From: JBBIQV01 sp964555285
GTDB taxonomy: Bacteria > Nitrospirota > Nitrospiria > Nitrospirales > Nitrospiraceae
Reading direction: 5' to 3'
Assembly: GCA_964555285.1 (NCBI GenBank)
Contig: CAZKRM010000010.1
Span: 1 to 64,000 of the forward strand
DNA length: 64,000 nt
The position numbers and the translations under genes are program-made. Positions within the stretch are counted from its first letter, which is position 1. The number at the start of each line of letters is the position of its first letter. Below the pieces are notes generated by a model. It ran no database searches. It was not told the origin of the DNA and saw only the letters and a program-made list of their open reading frames with translations. Below are positions 18,504 to 26,941 of this stretch, one piece after another.

Positions 18504-20735
18504 ATGACGACCAAAGCCTCCAAGATCATCTACACAAAGACCGACGAAGCGCCGATGCTGGCGACCTATTCGTTTCTGCCGATCATCAACGCCTTCAGCA
18601 AGGCGGCGGGGGTGTCGGTTGAGCTGCGGGATATCTCGTTGGCCGGGCGCATTCTCGCGGTGTTTCCCGAATACCTGACGCCCGAGCAGAAACAGCCGGA
18701 CGCGCTGTCTGAGTTGGGCGAACTGGCCAGGACGCCGGAGGCGAATATCATCAAGCTGCCGAACATCAGCGCCTCGCTTCCCCAGTTGCAAGCGGCCATC
18801 AAGGAATTGCAGAGCCAGGGCTACAAACTTCCCGAGTACCCGGAAAATCCGAAAGACGATAAAGAGAAGGACATCAAGGCCCGCTACGACAAAGTCAAAG
18901 GCAGCGCCGTCAACCCGGTGTTGCGTGAAGGCAACTCGGATCGTCGGGCACCCTTGTCCGTGAAGGCCCATACCCGAAAGCATCCCCATAAGATGGGCGC
19001 CTGGAGCCCGGACTCCAAGACCCACGTGGCCCATATGACGGGCGGGGATTTCCGGTCCAATGAAAAGTCCATGACGACGACGGCGGCGACCGAGGCGCGG
19101 ATCGAGTTTGTCGGCCAGGACGGCAAGACGACCGTGCTCAAGCCGAAAGTGGCGCTGCAGGCCGGGGAAGTCATCGATGCCACGTTCATGAGCAAACGGG
19201 CCCTGCGCCAGTTCCTCGAGGCGCAGATCGAGGACGCCAAGAAGCAGGGCGTCTTGTTCTCGCTCCACATGAAAGCCACCATGATGAAGGTCTCGGACCC
19301 GAAGATCTTCGGGCATGCCGTGACGGTCTATTACAAGGACGTATTCGAGAAACACGGCGAGACGCTCAAAAAGCTGGGCGTGGATCCGGACAACGGCATC
19401 GGCGACCTCTATCTCAAGATCAAAGCCTTGCCGGACGATCAGCGCAAGGCGATCGAAGCCGACATCCAAGCGGCCTACCAGAAGCGGCCGCCCATGGCGA
19501 TGGTGAATTCCGACAAGGGGATCACCAACCTCCATGTGCCCAGCGATATCATCATCGATGCCTCCATGCCCCCGGTCATTCGCGACAGCGGCAAGATGTG
19601 GGGTCCGGACGGAAAGCCGGCTGATACCAAGTGCGTCATTCCCGATGCCAGCTACGCGCCGGTCTATCATGAGGTCGTCGAATTCTGTAAGAAGCACGGT
19701 GCGTTAGACCCGAAGACGATGGGCAGCGTGCCCAACGTCGGGCTCATGGCGCAGGCGGCCGAGGAATACGGCTCGCATGACAAGACCTTCAAGGCGCCCG
19801 GCAACGGCACGATCCGCGTGGTGGATGCCTCAGGAAAGACGCTCTTGGAGCACCAAGTCGAAGAAGGAGATATCTGGCGCATGTGTCAGGTGAAGGATGC
19901 GCCGATTCGGGACTGGGTCAAGCTGGCAGTGACTCGTGCGAAGGCCACCGGAGCCCCGGCGATCTTCTGGCTGGACAAGACCAGAGCGCACGATGCGCAA
20001 TTGATCACGAAGGTCGAACGTTACTTGAAGGATCACGACACGCAGGGCCTCGACATTCGGATCATGACTCCAGCCGATGCGACGCGCGTCTCGTTGGAGC
20101 GGATCAAGGAAGGGAAGGACACCATCTCCGTCACGGGGAACGTCTTGCGTGACTACCTCACGGACCTCTTCCCGATTCTCGAAATCGGGACCAGCGCCAA
20201 GATGCTCTCGATCGTGCCGCTGCTGAACGGCGGCGGGCTCTTCGAGACCGGCGCCGGCGGGTCGGCGCCCAAGCATGTGCAGCAGTTCCAGGAAGAGGGC
20301 TATCTGCGGTGGGATTCGCTCGGGGAATTCCTCGCCCTGGCCGCCTCCTTGGAACACCTCGCCAAGGTGGCGAACAACCAAGCGGCCAAAATTCTGGCCG
20401 ACACGCTCGATCAGGCCAATGCGAAGTTCCTGGAGAGCAATAAGTCGCCGGCCCGCAAGGTGGGCGAGATCGACAACCGCGGCAGCCATTTCTATCTGGC
20501 GCTCTATTGGGCGCAGGCCTTGGCCCAGCAGACGCAGGACAAGAATCTGGCGGCGCGTTTTGCCAAGATCGCCAAAGACCTTGAGCAGAACGAGGCCAAG
20601 ATTTCCGCCGAATTGCTCGGGGCCCAAGGCAAGCCGGTCGATATCGGCGGCTACTATCATCCCGATGACGCGAAGGCGTCAAAAGCGATGCGTCCCAGCG
20701 CGACCTTGAATGCCATTGTGGATGCGATTGCCTGA
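18504..20735 (+). CDS. icd: Isocitrate dehydrogenase, NADP-dependent, monomeric type
   Basis: 743 residues, the size of the single-chain IDH-II family (about 740). It interconverts isocitrate and 2-oxoglutarate plus CO2 with NADP(H). The start MTTKASKIIYTKTDEAPMLA, the substrate region SVKAHTRKHPHKMGAWSPDS and ILEIGTSAKMLSIVPLLNGG are family signatures, as is IDNRGSHFYLALYWAQALA. In organisms using the reductive TCA cycle this enzyme runs as a carboxylase. It is preceded by CGAGGGAGA. It follows the carbon-uptake operon by 108 bases in the same direction. Whether it is co-transcribed is not clear. Confidence 0.95.
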   Translation: MTTKASKIIYTKTDEAPMLATYSFLPIINAFSKAAGVSVELRDISLAGRILAVFPEYLTPEQKQPDALSELGELARTPEANIIKLPNISASLPQLQAAIKELQSQGYKLPEYPENPKDDKEKDIKARYDKVKGSAVNPVLREGNSDRRAPLSVKAHTRKHPHKMGAWSPDSKTHVAHMTGGDFRSNEKSMTTTAATEARIEFVGQDGKTTVLKPKVALQAGEVIDATFMSKRALRQFLEAQIEDAKKQGVLFSLHMKATMMKVSDPKIFGHAVTVYYKDVFEKHGETLKKLGVDPDNGIGDLYLKIKALPDDQRKAIEADIQAAYQKRPPMAMVNSDKGITNLHVPSDIIIDASMPPVIRDSGKMWGPDGKPADTKCVIPDASYAPVYHEVVEFCKKHGALDPKTMGSVPNVGLMAQAAEEYGSHDKTFKAPGNGTIRVVDASGKTLLEHQVEEGDIWRMCQVKDAPIRDWVKLAVTRAKATGAPAIFWLDKTRAHDAQLITKVERYLKDHDTQGLDIRIMTPADATRVSLERIKEGKDTISVTGNVLRDYLTDLFPILEIGTSAKMLSIVPLLNGGGLFETGAGGSAPKHVQQFQEEGYLRWDSLGEFLALAASLEHLAKVANNQAAKILADTLDQANAKFLESNKSPARKVGEIDNRGSHFYLALYWAQALAQQTQDKNLAARFAKIAKDLEQNEAKISAELLGAQGKPVDIGGYYHPDDAKASKAMRPSATLNAIVDAIA

Positions 20736-20760
20736 AGCAACGGCTCTTGTCGTGGTGGAT

Positions 20761-20891
20761 CGGACCTCATCTGTTCGCCTGTTCGACGCCGCAGTGGAAA
20801 AGGCGTATGGCGGCAAGCGGGGCATGCCCTGGAAGACTGGCTGAACGCGGAGGAACTGATCCGCAAGGAGATGGATGACGCCCGTGAGTGA
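20761..20891 (+). pseudogene. Remnant of a DUF2934-like small protein
   Basis: Between icd and folC one frame reads GHALEDWLNAEELIRKEMDD then ARE and stop (20889-20891). This resembles the conserved C-terminal half of DUF2934 proteins (GH-L-DWL-AE-E). The expected upstream half is found only in another frame (RLFDAAVEKAYGGKRG), and no start codon with a ribosome site is present. It looks like a frameshifted fragment. Its end overlaps the folC start, and its GCAAGGAGATG sequence now serves as the folC ribosome site. Confidence 0.45.
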
Positions 20892-22287
20892 GCGAGAGCC
20901 CGAATCCCTGGCCGAGCCGTTTCGTTCGCTGGCCGACGTGCAGGCTCTGTTGGATCGTCGGATCAACTACGAGGCCGACCGGCAGATTCCGGCTGAACGG
21001 ATCTTCACGCTCGACCGGATGGTCCGTTGCGTCGAGGCACTCGGAAGGCCCGACCGGGCGTTTCGCACGATCCATGTGACGGGGACCAAGGGCAAGGGCA
21101 GTGTAAGCCGGATGCTGGCGGCGCTGCTCCGCGCGACCGGCACCCGCGTCGGCCTCTACACGAGCCCGCATATCGAACAGCTATGCGAGCGGATCGATGT
21201 GGACGGAGCGCCGGTGAGTGAACAGACATTCGTGGCGGCCTTCAACGAGCTTCGGCCGTTCCTTGAGGGAGCAGGGAAAGAACTGACCCACTTCGAGCTG
21301 CTCACCGCCGCCGCCTTCTGCGCGTTTCGGACCGAACAGGTCGACTGGGCCGTGATCGAGGTCGGCATCGGGGGCCGCCTCGACGCCACCAACGTGATCC
21401 TGCCGGAGGCCTGCGTCATGACCAACGTGGACTACGACCACATGGATCTGCTCGGGGATACCTTGGAACAGATTGCGTTCGAAAAGGCCGGCATCATCAA
21501 GCCGAAGGTGCCGGTGGTGGTCGGTGCGATGGGGGATGGACCAAGGGCGGTGATTCTCGCGCGCGCCGCCGAACTCGACGCGCCTGTCTTCCTGCTGGGA
21601 CATGATTACGAGGCCCGCGAGTTCACGCGCACCGGCTATCGAGGGACCTGCTCGCTTCGCGTGACCAAGAAACTGTGGCAGAACATCACACTGAACTGCC
21701 CGGCCGCGTTCATGGCCACGAACGCCGCGCACGCGATGGCGGCCTTCCAGACGCTGTGCCAACGGAAGTGTCTCCCCGGGCTGACGGAAGACCAAGTCCG
21801 CCGGACGCTGGAGGCCGTCCGCCTTCCCACCTGTTGCGAGGTGTTCCCCGGCCGGCCGACCGTCGTCATTGACGGGTCGCACAATGCCATGGCGGCGGCC
21901 AGTTTGGCGACCATTGTGCGCACCGTGTTCGAGGGCCGCGATCGGGTGCTGGTGGTGGGGGTGCCGCGGGATGATAAAGAGGTGTGGAAACTGATCGCCC
22001 ACTTTGCCGACTGCGGCGCCCAACGCGTGATTTTCACGCGCTACCCCGGGACCCGCGCGACCCCGCCGGAGGAGTTAGTCCCGCTCTGGCGCCGGCGGAG
22101 TCCGGCACAGGCGGAGGTGATTGAACAGCCGGAACAGGCTCTCGCACGGGCGGTAAAGGTGGCGGGAGGCCAGGGCGTGGTGGTCGTGACCGGCTCGCTT
22201 CGCTTAGCCGGCGTCCTCCGCCCGCTGGCGCGAACCCGTGAGGCCGTGCCGGATTTTGCCCGCATGATTGTCGGTGCGACGGAGTGA
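20875..22287 (+). CDS. folC: Folylpolyglutamate synthase / dihydrofolate synthase
   Basis: A 470-residue Mur-ligase-type enzyme that adds glutamate to dihydropteroate or folates using ATP. Visible are the P-loop HVTGTKGKGSVSRML (about residue 62), TSPHIEQLCERI, the metal region VGIGGRLDATNVI, VDYDHMDLLGDTLEQIAFEK, and the C-terminal glutamate ligase domain with VVIDGSHNAMAAASL. A CAAGGAGATGG ribosome site supports ATG at 20875. The next gene, tsaC, starts 3 bases after its stop, so both are in one transcript. Confidence 0.94.
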   Translation: MTPVSEREPESLAEPFRSLADVQALLDRRINYEADRQIPAERIFTLDRMVRCVEALGRPDRAFRTIHVTGTKGKGSVSRMLAALLRATGTRVGLYTSPHIEQLCERIDVDGAPVSEQTFVAAFNELRPFLEGAGKELTHFELLTAAAFCAFRTEQVDWAVIEVGIGGRLDATNVILPEACVMTNVDYDHMDLLGDTLEQIAFEKAGIIKPKVPVVVGAMGDGPRAVILARAAELDAPVFLLGHDYEAREFTRTGYRGTCSLRVTKKLWQNITLNCPAAFMATNAAHAMAAFQTLCQRKCLPGLTEDQVRRTLEAVRLPTCCEVFPGRPTVVIDGSHNAMAAASLATIVRTVFEGRDRVLVVGVPRDDKEVWKLIAHFADCGAQRVIFTRYPGTRATPPEELVPLWRRRSPAQAEVIEQPEQALARAVKVAGGQGVVVVTGSLRLAGVLRPLARTREAVPDFARMIVGATE

Positions 22288-22290
22288 TCG

Positions 22291-23307
22291 ATGAGACACG
22301 CGCAGGTGTTGCCCGCTTCAGATCCCGAATCCATCCGGTTCGCGGCGGAGATCATTCGCGCCGGCGGCCTTGTCGCCTTCCCAACCGAAACGGTGTACGG
22401 ACTGGGTGCGGACGCGCTGAACCCCGAGGCGGTGGCCAAGATCTTCGAGGCCAAGCAACGACCGTCGTTTGATCCCCTCATCGTGCATATTGCGACGCGT
22501 GCGTCCCTCGATCGCCTGGTACAGACGATCAGTCTCGGCGATCACCGATTGATGGAGCGATTCTGGCCTGGTCCGCTGACATTAGTGCGGCCGAAGGGAG
22601 AGGGCGTTCCCGATATCGTGACGGCAGGGCTTCCCACCATCGCGATTCGCATGCCGGCCCATCCGGTCGCGGAGGCGCTGATCCGGGAAGCGGGCGTACC
22701 GATCGCCGCGCCAAGCGCGAATCCGTTCGGCTATGTGAGCCCGACTTGCGCACAACACGTGCTCGATGGGCTCGGCGATCGCGTGGACCTGATTCTCGAC
22801 GACGGCCCATCCCCCCTCGGCGTGGAGTCTACCATTGTGTCCACAGTCGGCACCGAGCCGGAAGTGCTGAGGCCCGGCAGCCTTCCGCTCGCGGAAATCG
22901 AAGCCGTCCTTGGTCCGGTCATGCGCCGGGTCCGAAGTGAACAGACGCCGCTGGTGCCGGGCCAACTCGCTCGCCACTACGCGACGCGGACGCCGCTCAC
23001 CCTCTTGTCGACACGAGAGGCGCATAGGCTGCCTGTCGGGGAGAGAGCCGGATTGCTGGCTATGTCCAGCCCGGTGGACCTTGACGGGTACGCCTTCGTC
23101 GAAGTGTTGTCTCCATCGGGCAACCTGCGCGAAGTGGCACAGAATCTGTTTGCAGCCCTGCGCCGCCTCGACGTGCTGGGACTCCATCGCCTGTACGCCG
23201 AGCCCTGCGACGAACGGGGCCTGGGTCTGGCGATCATGGACCGGCTCCGGCGCTGCGCCGCGCCACAGCAATCCCAAATCATTGCATCTGTGGGCGAGGA
23301 ACGCTAA
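22291..23307 (+). CDS. tsaC: L-threonylcarbamoyladenylate synthase, Sua5 type
   Basis: 338 residues. It makes threonylcarbamoyl-AMP from threonine, bicarbonate and ATP for the t6A37 modification of ANN-decoding tRNAs. The N-terminal YrdC domain shows GGLVAFPTETVYGLGADALN, KQRPSFDPLIVH, FWPGPLTLV, IAIRMPAHP and APSANPFGYVSPT. The C-terminal part (about 215-338, after VPGQLARHYATRTPL) is the Sua5 extension absent from short TsaC proteins. It starts three bases after the folC stop. The receiver gene follows 13 bases downstream. Confidence 0.93.
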   Translation: MRHAQVLPASDPESIRFAAEIIRAGGLVAFPTETVYGLGADALNPEAVAKIFEAKQRPSFDPLIVHIATRASLDRLVQTISLGDHRLMERFWPGPLTLVRPKGEGVPDIVTAGLPTIAIRMPAHPVAEALIREAGVPIAAPSANPFGYVSPTCAQHVLDGLGDRVDLILDDGPSPLGVESTIVSTVGTEPEVLRPGSLPLAEIEAVLGPVMRRVRSEQTPLVPGQLARHYATRTPLTLLSTREAHRLPVGERAGLLAMSSPVDLDGYAFVEVLSPSGNLREVAQNLFAALRRLDVLGLHRLYAEPCDERGLGLAIMDRLRRCAAPQQSQIIASVGEER

Positions 23308-23320
23308 GGAGGGCGTCGTC

Positions 23321-23722
23321 ATGGCAAGCAAACAGTGGAAGCCTCGGCGTCGGGTTCTGGTTGTCGATGACGATCCGGATATCCGCATCTTTCTCTGCGA
23401 CTTGTTGGCGCACTGGCAGTGCGAACCGGTGCAGGCTGCCTCGGGCTGGGAGGCGTTAGAGATTCTGCAACGTGGCCGGGTCGATGTGGTCCTGTTGGAT
23501 CTCGTGATGCCGATGATGGATGGAATGGAAACGCTGCGCGAGATCAAACGGCAGGACCGCGAGCTGCCGGTGATCATGATGAGCGCCCTCATGACTCCTC
23601 ATCTGGGACAGCAATTGCTGAGTCAGGGCGCGCAGGACTGGATGGAGAAGCCGGTGCAACGGCAGGCGCTCTCTGTCGCGCTCCTGTCGGTTCCCTATCT
23701 ATCGGGACATGCAAACCACTAA
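23321..23722 (+). CDS. Single-domain response regulator (CheY-like)
   Basis: A 133-residue stand-alone receiver. Acidic pocket D16-D17-D18 (VVDDDPDIR), phosphoacceptor D60 (VVLLDLVMPMMDGMETL), switch serine in IMMSALMT, and lysine in MEKPVQRQ: a complete phosphorylatable set. There is no output domain. A ribosome site (TAAGGAGG) precedes ATG at 23321. It is paralogous to the receiver at 25005-25400: both share the start MAS, a FLCDLL helix and the -QGAQ/-RGAQ plus KPV ending. The partner kinase is not adjacent. Confidence 0.9.
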   Translation: MASKQWKPRRRVLVVDDDPDIRIFLCDLLAHWQCEPVQAASGWEALEILQRGRVDVVLLDLVMPMMDGMETLREIKRQDRELPVIMMSALMTPHLGQQLLSQGAQDWMEKPVQRQALSVALLSVPYLSGHANH

Positions 23723-23882
23723 GGCACGAAGAAGCGTGAGGTCCCGCGTGAGGTGCGAATGGTTCAGTAGGCGACTGGTGCTCATCGTGAAGCTGCTGAC
23801 TCCCTGTGGCCGGAATCACGAGGGAGACAGCAACCCATCCGGCGCAGGTGAGAGCTCCGCCTTCCGGGCGGGCGGTGAGACG

Positions 23883-24254
23883 ATGCATAGCGAGTCTTTG
23901 CAGCAACGGGAGGCCCTCGAAGTGCCGGTTCGCAAGGCGGTCTGCCAATTTCAGTTGGAGTTCATGGCGGGCAGCTTCGCCGAGTACATCCGAGTGCTCG
24001 TGGCTCCCGACATGATTGTGGTGCGGTCGAAGGGCGCGTTGCCGGCGGCGGAGCAGCAGCTCATCCATATGGAGGAAGGCCGGGCGCTGGTGAAGCAGCT
24101 ATACCATACGCTGTTTGCTCAACAGAGCCGCATCCTGCTGAACCAGGTCGCGGCACTCACGGGCATGGAGGTGACCGATGTCTTGACGGATTTCGCCGTC
24201 TCCACCGGTGAGCAGGTGATCGTGTTTCTGTTCGCGTCACACCACGAGGGCTGA
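23883..24254 (+). CDS. DUF2294 family protein (copy 2)
   Basis: 123 residues with the same pattern as the copy at 10768-11121: VRKAVCQFQLEFMAGSFAEY, IRVLVAPDMIVVRSKGALPA, AEQQLIHMEEGRALVKQLYH and GMEVTDVLTDFAVSTGEQVI. ATG at 23883 is chosen because homology begins a few residues later. The longer open frame from 23709 runs through the end of the receiver gene and has no family character. It sits between a receiver gene and larB in the same direction. Function unknown. Confidence 0.75.
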   Translation: MHSESLQQREALEVPVRKAVCQFQLEFMAGSFAEYIRVLVAPDMIVVRSKGALPAAEQQLIHMEEGRALVKQLYHTLFAQQSRILLNQVAALTGMEVTDVLTDFAVSTGEQVIVFLFASHHEG

Positions 24255-24258
24255 TGGG

Positions 24259-24966
24259 ATGGAAAGGGAGGTCGAACCGGCAATCAGCATGAGTTCTAAG
24301 AAGCCGTGCGCGGCTGGCAACGGCGTGTCCCTGGGTGGACTACGGCCCGCTCGGCAAGGGTTTCCGTCCGTCGTCTTCTGTGACAGCAAAACCCAACAGG
24401 AGATTGTAAAGCTCGCGCGCAAGCTGCTGGCCCAGCATCGGCACCTGCTGGTGCCTCGGGTTTCGCCCGAGGTCGCGCGAGCCCTGCGGCGATTGGATCG
24501 CCGCGCCGTGTATCACGAGTTGGCCCGAGCCGTCACGGTTCACGATCCAACACGAAGGCTGAGGGGAGACGTGTTGATCGTCACCGCGGGCACGGCCGAC
24601 ATCCCGGTGGCGGAAGAAGCGCGGGTGACCGCCGAAGTGATGGGGAGTCGGGTGGAGACGATCTATGATGTCGGCGTGGCCGGCCTGCATCGCATCCTCG
24701 CCCGTCATAGCAGGCTCTTGCGGGCCGGTGTCGTGGTGGTGGTCGCCGGGATGGATGGGGTGCTCCCCAGCGTGGTCGGCGGACTGGTCCACTGCCCGGT
24801 GATCGCGGTCCCGACGAGTATCGGCTACGGGGCCAACTTTGGGGGAGTCGCTCCGCTCCTGACCATGCTCAATTCCTGCGCCTCGGGCGTCGGCGTCGTG
24901 AATATCAATAACGGCTTCGGCGCCGGGTGTTTGGCCCACCGGATCAATGTGCTCGCTGGGTGGTGA
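24259..24966 (+). CDS. larB: LarB-like pyridinium-3,5-biscarboxylic acid mononucleotide synthase
   Basis: A 235-residue PurE-fold protein. LarB carboxylates and hydrolyses NaAD in making the nickel-pincer cofactor of lactate racemase-type enzymes. Motifs: ARQGFPSVVFCDSKTQQEIV, YHELARAVTVHD, VLIVTAGTADIPVAEEARVT, VVVVAGMDGVLPSVVGGLV and PTSIGYGANFGGVAPLLTML with the final NINNGFGAG. The N-terminal helical part is shorter than usual. No larC, larE or larA-like gene lies in the window. The start is five bases after the DUF2294 stop. ATG at 24289 is an alternative start. Confidence 0.88.
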   Translation: MEREVEPAISMSSKKPCAAGNGVSLGGLRPARQGFPSVVFCDSKTQQEIVKLARKLLAQHRHLLVPRVSPEVARALRRLDRRAVYHELARAVTVHDPTRRLRGDVLIVTAGTADIPVAEEARVTAEVMGSRVETIYDVGVAGLHRILARHSRLLRAGVVVVVAGMDGVLPSVVGGLVHCPVIAVPTSIGYGANFGGVAPLLTMLNSCASGVGVVNINNGFGAGCLAHRINVLAGW

Positions 24967-25004
24967 GCGGGCGATCACGCGCGGCGAAGCAAGAGGAGGA
25001 CACC

Positions 25005-25400
25005 ATGGCCAGCCGGTCTCAAAAACACAAGCTCTGCATCTTGGTGGTGGATAACGATCCGCACTCCCGTGAGTTCCTGTGCGACCTGCTCTCGCGCTGG
25101 CACTTTCACGCTATTTCGGTCGCGAACGCATGGAGTGTGCTGGAAGTCTTGGAGCGGAATGAGATAGATCTGGTTTTACTGGATCACTCGTCACCGACCA
25201 TGGACAAGGTTGATACCGAGACTCTTGAGGAGATCACACGCTACGCTCCCGATCTTCCGGTGATCATCATGGGTGCCCCGATGACCACGGCCCTGAAACG
25301 ACGCCTCTGCGAGCGCGGGGCGCAGGGCTTCTTGCGCAAACCCGTGAAGCGTGTGACGCTCGCTGTTGCTCTCTTTCCCTACGCACGTCCCTCTGTCTGA
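25005..25400 (+). CDS. Divergent single-domain receiver protein
   Basis: A 131-residue CheY-fold protein, paralog of the receiver at 23321. The acidic residues D16 and D18 and the acceptor-position D60 (LVLLDHSSPTMD) are kept, and a lysine is present in LRKPVKR. The switch Ser/Thr position reads glycine (IIMGAPMT), and the usual MDG after the acceptor is MDK. Phosphorylation is possible but signal output may be altered. ATG at 25005 follows AGAGGAGGAC. An upstream extension to 24927 in the same frame is larB overlap and is not used. Confidence 0.82.
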   Translation: MASRSQKHKLCILVVDNDPHSREFLCDLLSRWHFHAISVANAWSVLEVLERNEIDLVLLDHSSPTMDKVDTETLEEITRYAPDLPVIIMGAPMTTALKRRLCERGAQGFLRKPVKRVTLAVALFPYARPSV

Positions 25401-25430
25401 GGCCATCCACGCCAGGTTCCCGTTGCTCCC

Positions 25431-25459
25431 TTGTCTTCCAGTGCTCGTTTGTCTAGAAT
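25431..25459 (+). promoter_or_regulatory. Probable promoter of the small protein gene at 25499
   Basis: TTGTCT (25431-25436), 17 bases, TAGAAT (25454-25459), about 40 bases before the GTG start. The -10 is one mismatch from consensus, the -35 two. Confidence 0.5.
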
Positions 25460-25498
25460 GAGGCCCTTCGCGCAAGGGGTAAGGAGAAGGACGTCCTC

Positions 25499-25768
25499 GT
25501 GAAGGGCTTACGGTTCGAACGGCTCGGCAAAGGGCGCTACTACAACGTCGTCTTCCATATCGGCAGCACCTATGTCCCGGTGAGCGACGAGGCGGTTGAT
25601 GAATTGAAGTCCCACAGTCTGTTGCCGGCGGAGCGGTTCCTGGACCTCCTCCTCGACAAGATCGGCTATTCGTCCTACCTCAAAGACCAAATCCAGCACG
25701 AACTCAAAAGTGCCGGCGACCCTGTCACGCAGATTACGGTTCTTCAGGGCGCCATCCGCGACCTCTAA
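25499..25768 (+). CDS. Conserved-looking small hypothetical protein
   Basis: An 89-residue soluble protein starting with GTG at 25499 after TAAGGAGAAGG. It begins MKGLRFERLGKGRYYNVVFH. It has a short beta-rich N-terminal half (NVVFHIGSTYVPVSDEAV) and a helical C-terminal half (AERFLDLLLDKIGYSSYLKD then QIQHELK). No signal peptide or membrane segment. I do not recognise a family. Good codon character, a ribosome site and its own promoter argue that it is real. Confidence 0.7.
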   Translation: MKGLRFERLGKGRYYNVVFHIGSTYVPVSDEAVDELKSHSLLPAERFLDLLLDKIGYSSYLKDQIQHELKSAGDPVTQITVLQGAIRDL

Positions 25769-25774
25769 CCTTCC

Positions 25775-25860
25775 AGTTCTGAGTTAGGAGTTTTGAGTTG
25801 AGAGCAACCGTATAGAGCTTCTGTTTCAACTCAGAACTCATTACTCCTAACTCAGCACTC
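25775..25860. repeat. Inverted repeat built of GAGTT-type tandem units
   Basis: TGAGTTAGGAGT (25781-25792) is the exact complement of ACTCCTAACTCA (25844-25855). Around it the left arm repeats TGAGTT three times and the right arm AACTCA three times. It sits between the convergent ends of the small protein gene and the TPR gene and may act as a two-way terminator. The right arm ends next to the TPR stop codon. Confidence 0.75.
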
Positions 25861-25862
25861 CA

Positions 25863-26903
25863 TTAGGTATCCCACGTTCCCCCTTCTTTGTAGAGCTGGT
25901 TCATGATGTCGTTTCTCTTTTGAGGGTCCTTCTCCAGCCTGATCGCCTTGGTATAGTTCTCGATCGCGGTCTGGACCTTACCACGGCTGGCGTATACCTT
26001 GGCCACCCCCAGGTAGGCTCTGGCATCTTCCGGGTCCCCCTTGAGCGCGCGATTGAAACTCTCCATGGCCTCCTCGCGGTAGCCCTTGTTGAAGAGCATC
26101 CAGCCGATAGCCGTGTGCGCCGGAGCGAACTCGGGGTTCGCCTCGACGGCCTCCCGGTATTCCTTCATCGCCAAATCCGGGCGGTTCTTGTTCTCGTACA
26201 AGCCACCCAAGGCGAAATGCACTTCCGCATCGCGAGGGTTGAGCCGGAGCGCCTCCTTGTACTCCAAGAGAGCCGCCTCGATCTTTCCCTGCTCCGCAAG
26301 CGCACAGGCCAGATTGGCGTGCGCCATCGAATCGTTCGGACTGAGCTTGATCACATCGCGGTATTGCGGGATCGCCATCTCCAAGCGGCCCTGCTCTTGA
26401 TAGGCCACGCCCAGGTTGGTTCGTGCCGGCACGTAGGCGGGATCGATCCTCACCGCTTCGCGATATTCCTTGATCGCCATTTCGGGACGATCCGCCCGCT
26501 CGTGGATCTGCGCGAGGAAGTAGTGCGGATAGGCCGACTGCGGATCCAGCCGGGCGGCTTCTTTATAGGACGCCACCGATTGCTCAGACTGGCCTGCTTG
26601 CGCGAGCAGCAGCCCCATCACGAGATGCGCGTTCGCCCGGTCCGGATGGCGAGCCTGCAGCGCCTCGATCCAGCCCTTAACCCGCACGATATCCTCGGCC
26701 TCTTGCAGCGACTGGGCGTGGATCTTCCAGGCCTCCGCAAACCGGCCTCGGATCAGATAGACCAGGTTCAGCGCGAACTGCGGCCGCGGGTCTTTCGTCC
26801 CCTGTTGCACCGGCACGTGCGCCCAGGCAGTCGCTTCGCGAGCGAGGGTGTCCCAGTCTCCAGCCAGAATGGCCGCTTCAATCTGTTGCTGGTAGTCGTA
26901 CAT
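25863..26903 (-). CDS. Tetratricopeptide repeat protein
   Basis: 346 residues, with at least six consecutive 34-residue TPR units between about 105 and 330, for example SAYPHYFLAQIHERADRPEM, APAHTAIGWMLFNKGYREEA and ARAYLGVAKVYASRGKVQTA. Each unit shows the A/G, Y, A, P spacing of TPRs, with the KEYREAVRIDP-type ending. There is no signal peptide or membrane helix, so it is a cytoplasmic scaffold of unknown partner. The N-terminal 100 residues are helical too. It is 38 bases downstream of thyX and probably co-transcribed with it. Confidence 0.9.
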   Translation of the reverse strand: MYDYQQQIEAAILAGDWDTLAREATAWAHVPVQQGTKDPRPQFALNLVYLIRGRFAEAWKIHAQSLQEAEDIVRVKGWIEALQARHPDRANAHLVMGLLLAQAGQSEQSVASYKEAARLDPQSAYPHYFLAQIHERADRPEMAIKEYREAVRIDPAYVPARTNLGVAYQEQGRLEMAIPQYRDVIKLSPNDSMAHANLACALAEQGKIEAALLEYKEALRLNPRDAEVHFALGGLYENKNRPDLAMKEYREAVEANPEFAPAHTAIGWMLFNKGYREEAMESFNRALKGDPEDARAYLGVAKVYASRGKVQTAIENYTKAIRLEKDPQKRNDIMNQLYKEGGTWDT

Positions 26904-26941
26904 GGCGGTGCATCAGAGACGCGGCGTAACGTGCTGCGTCG

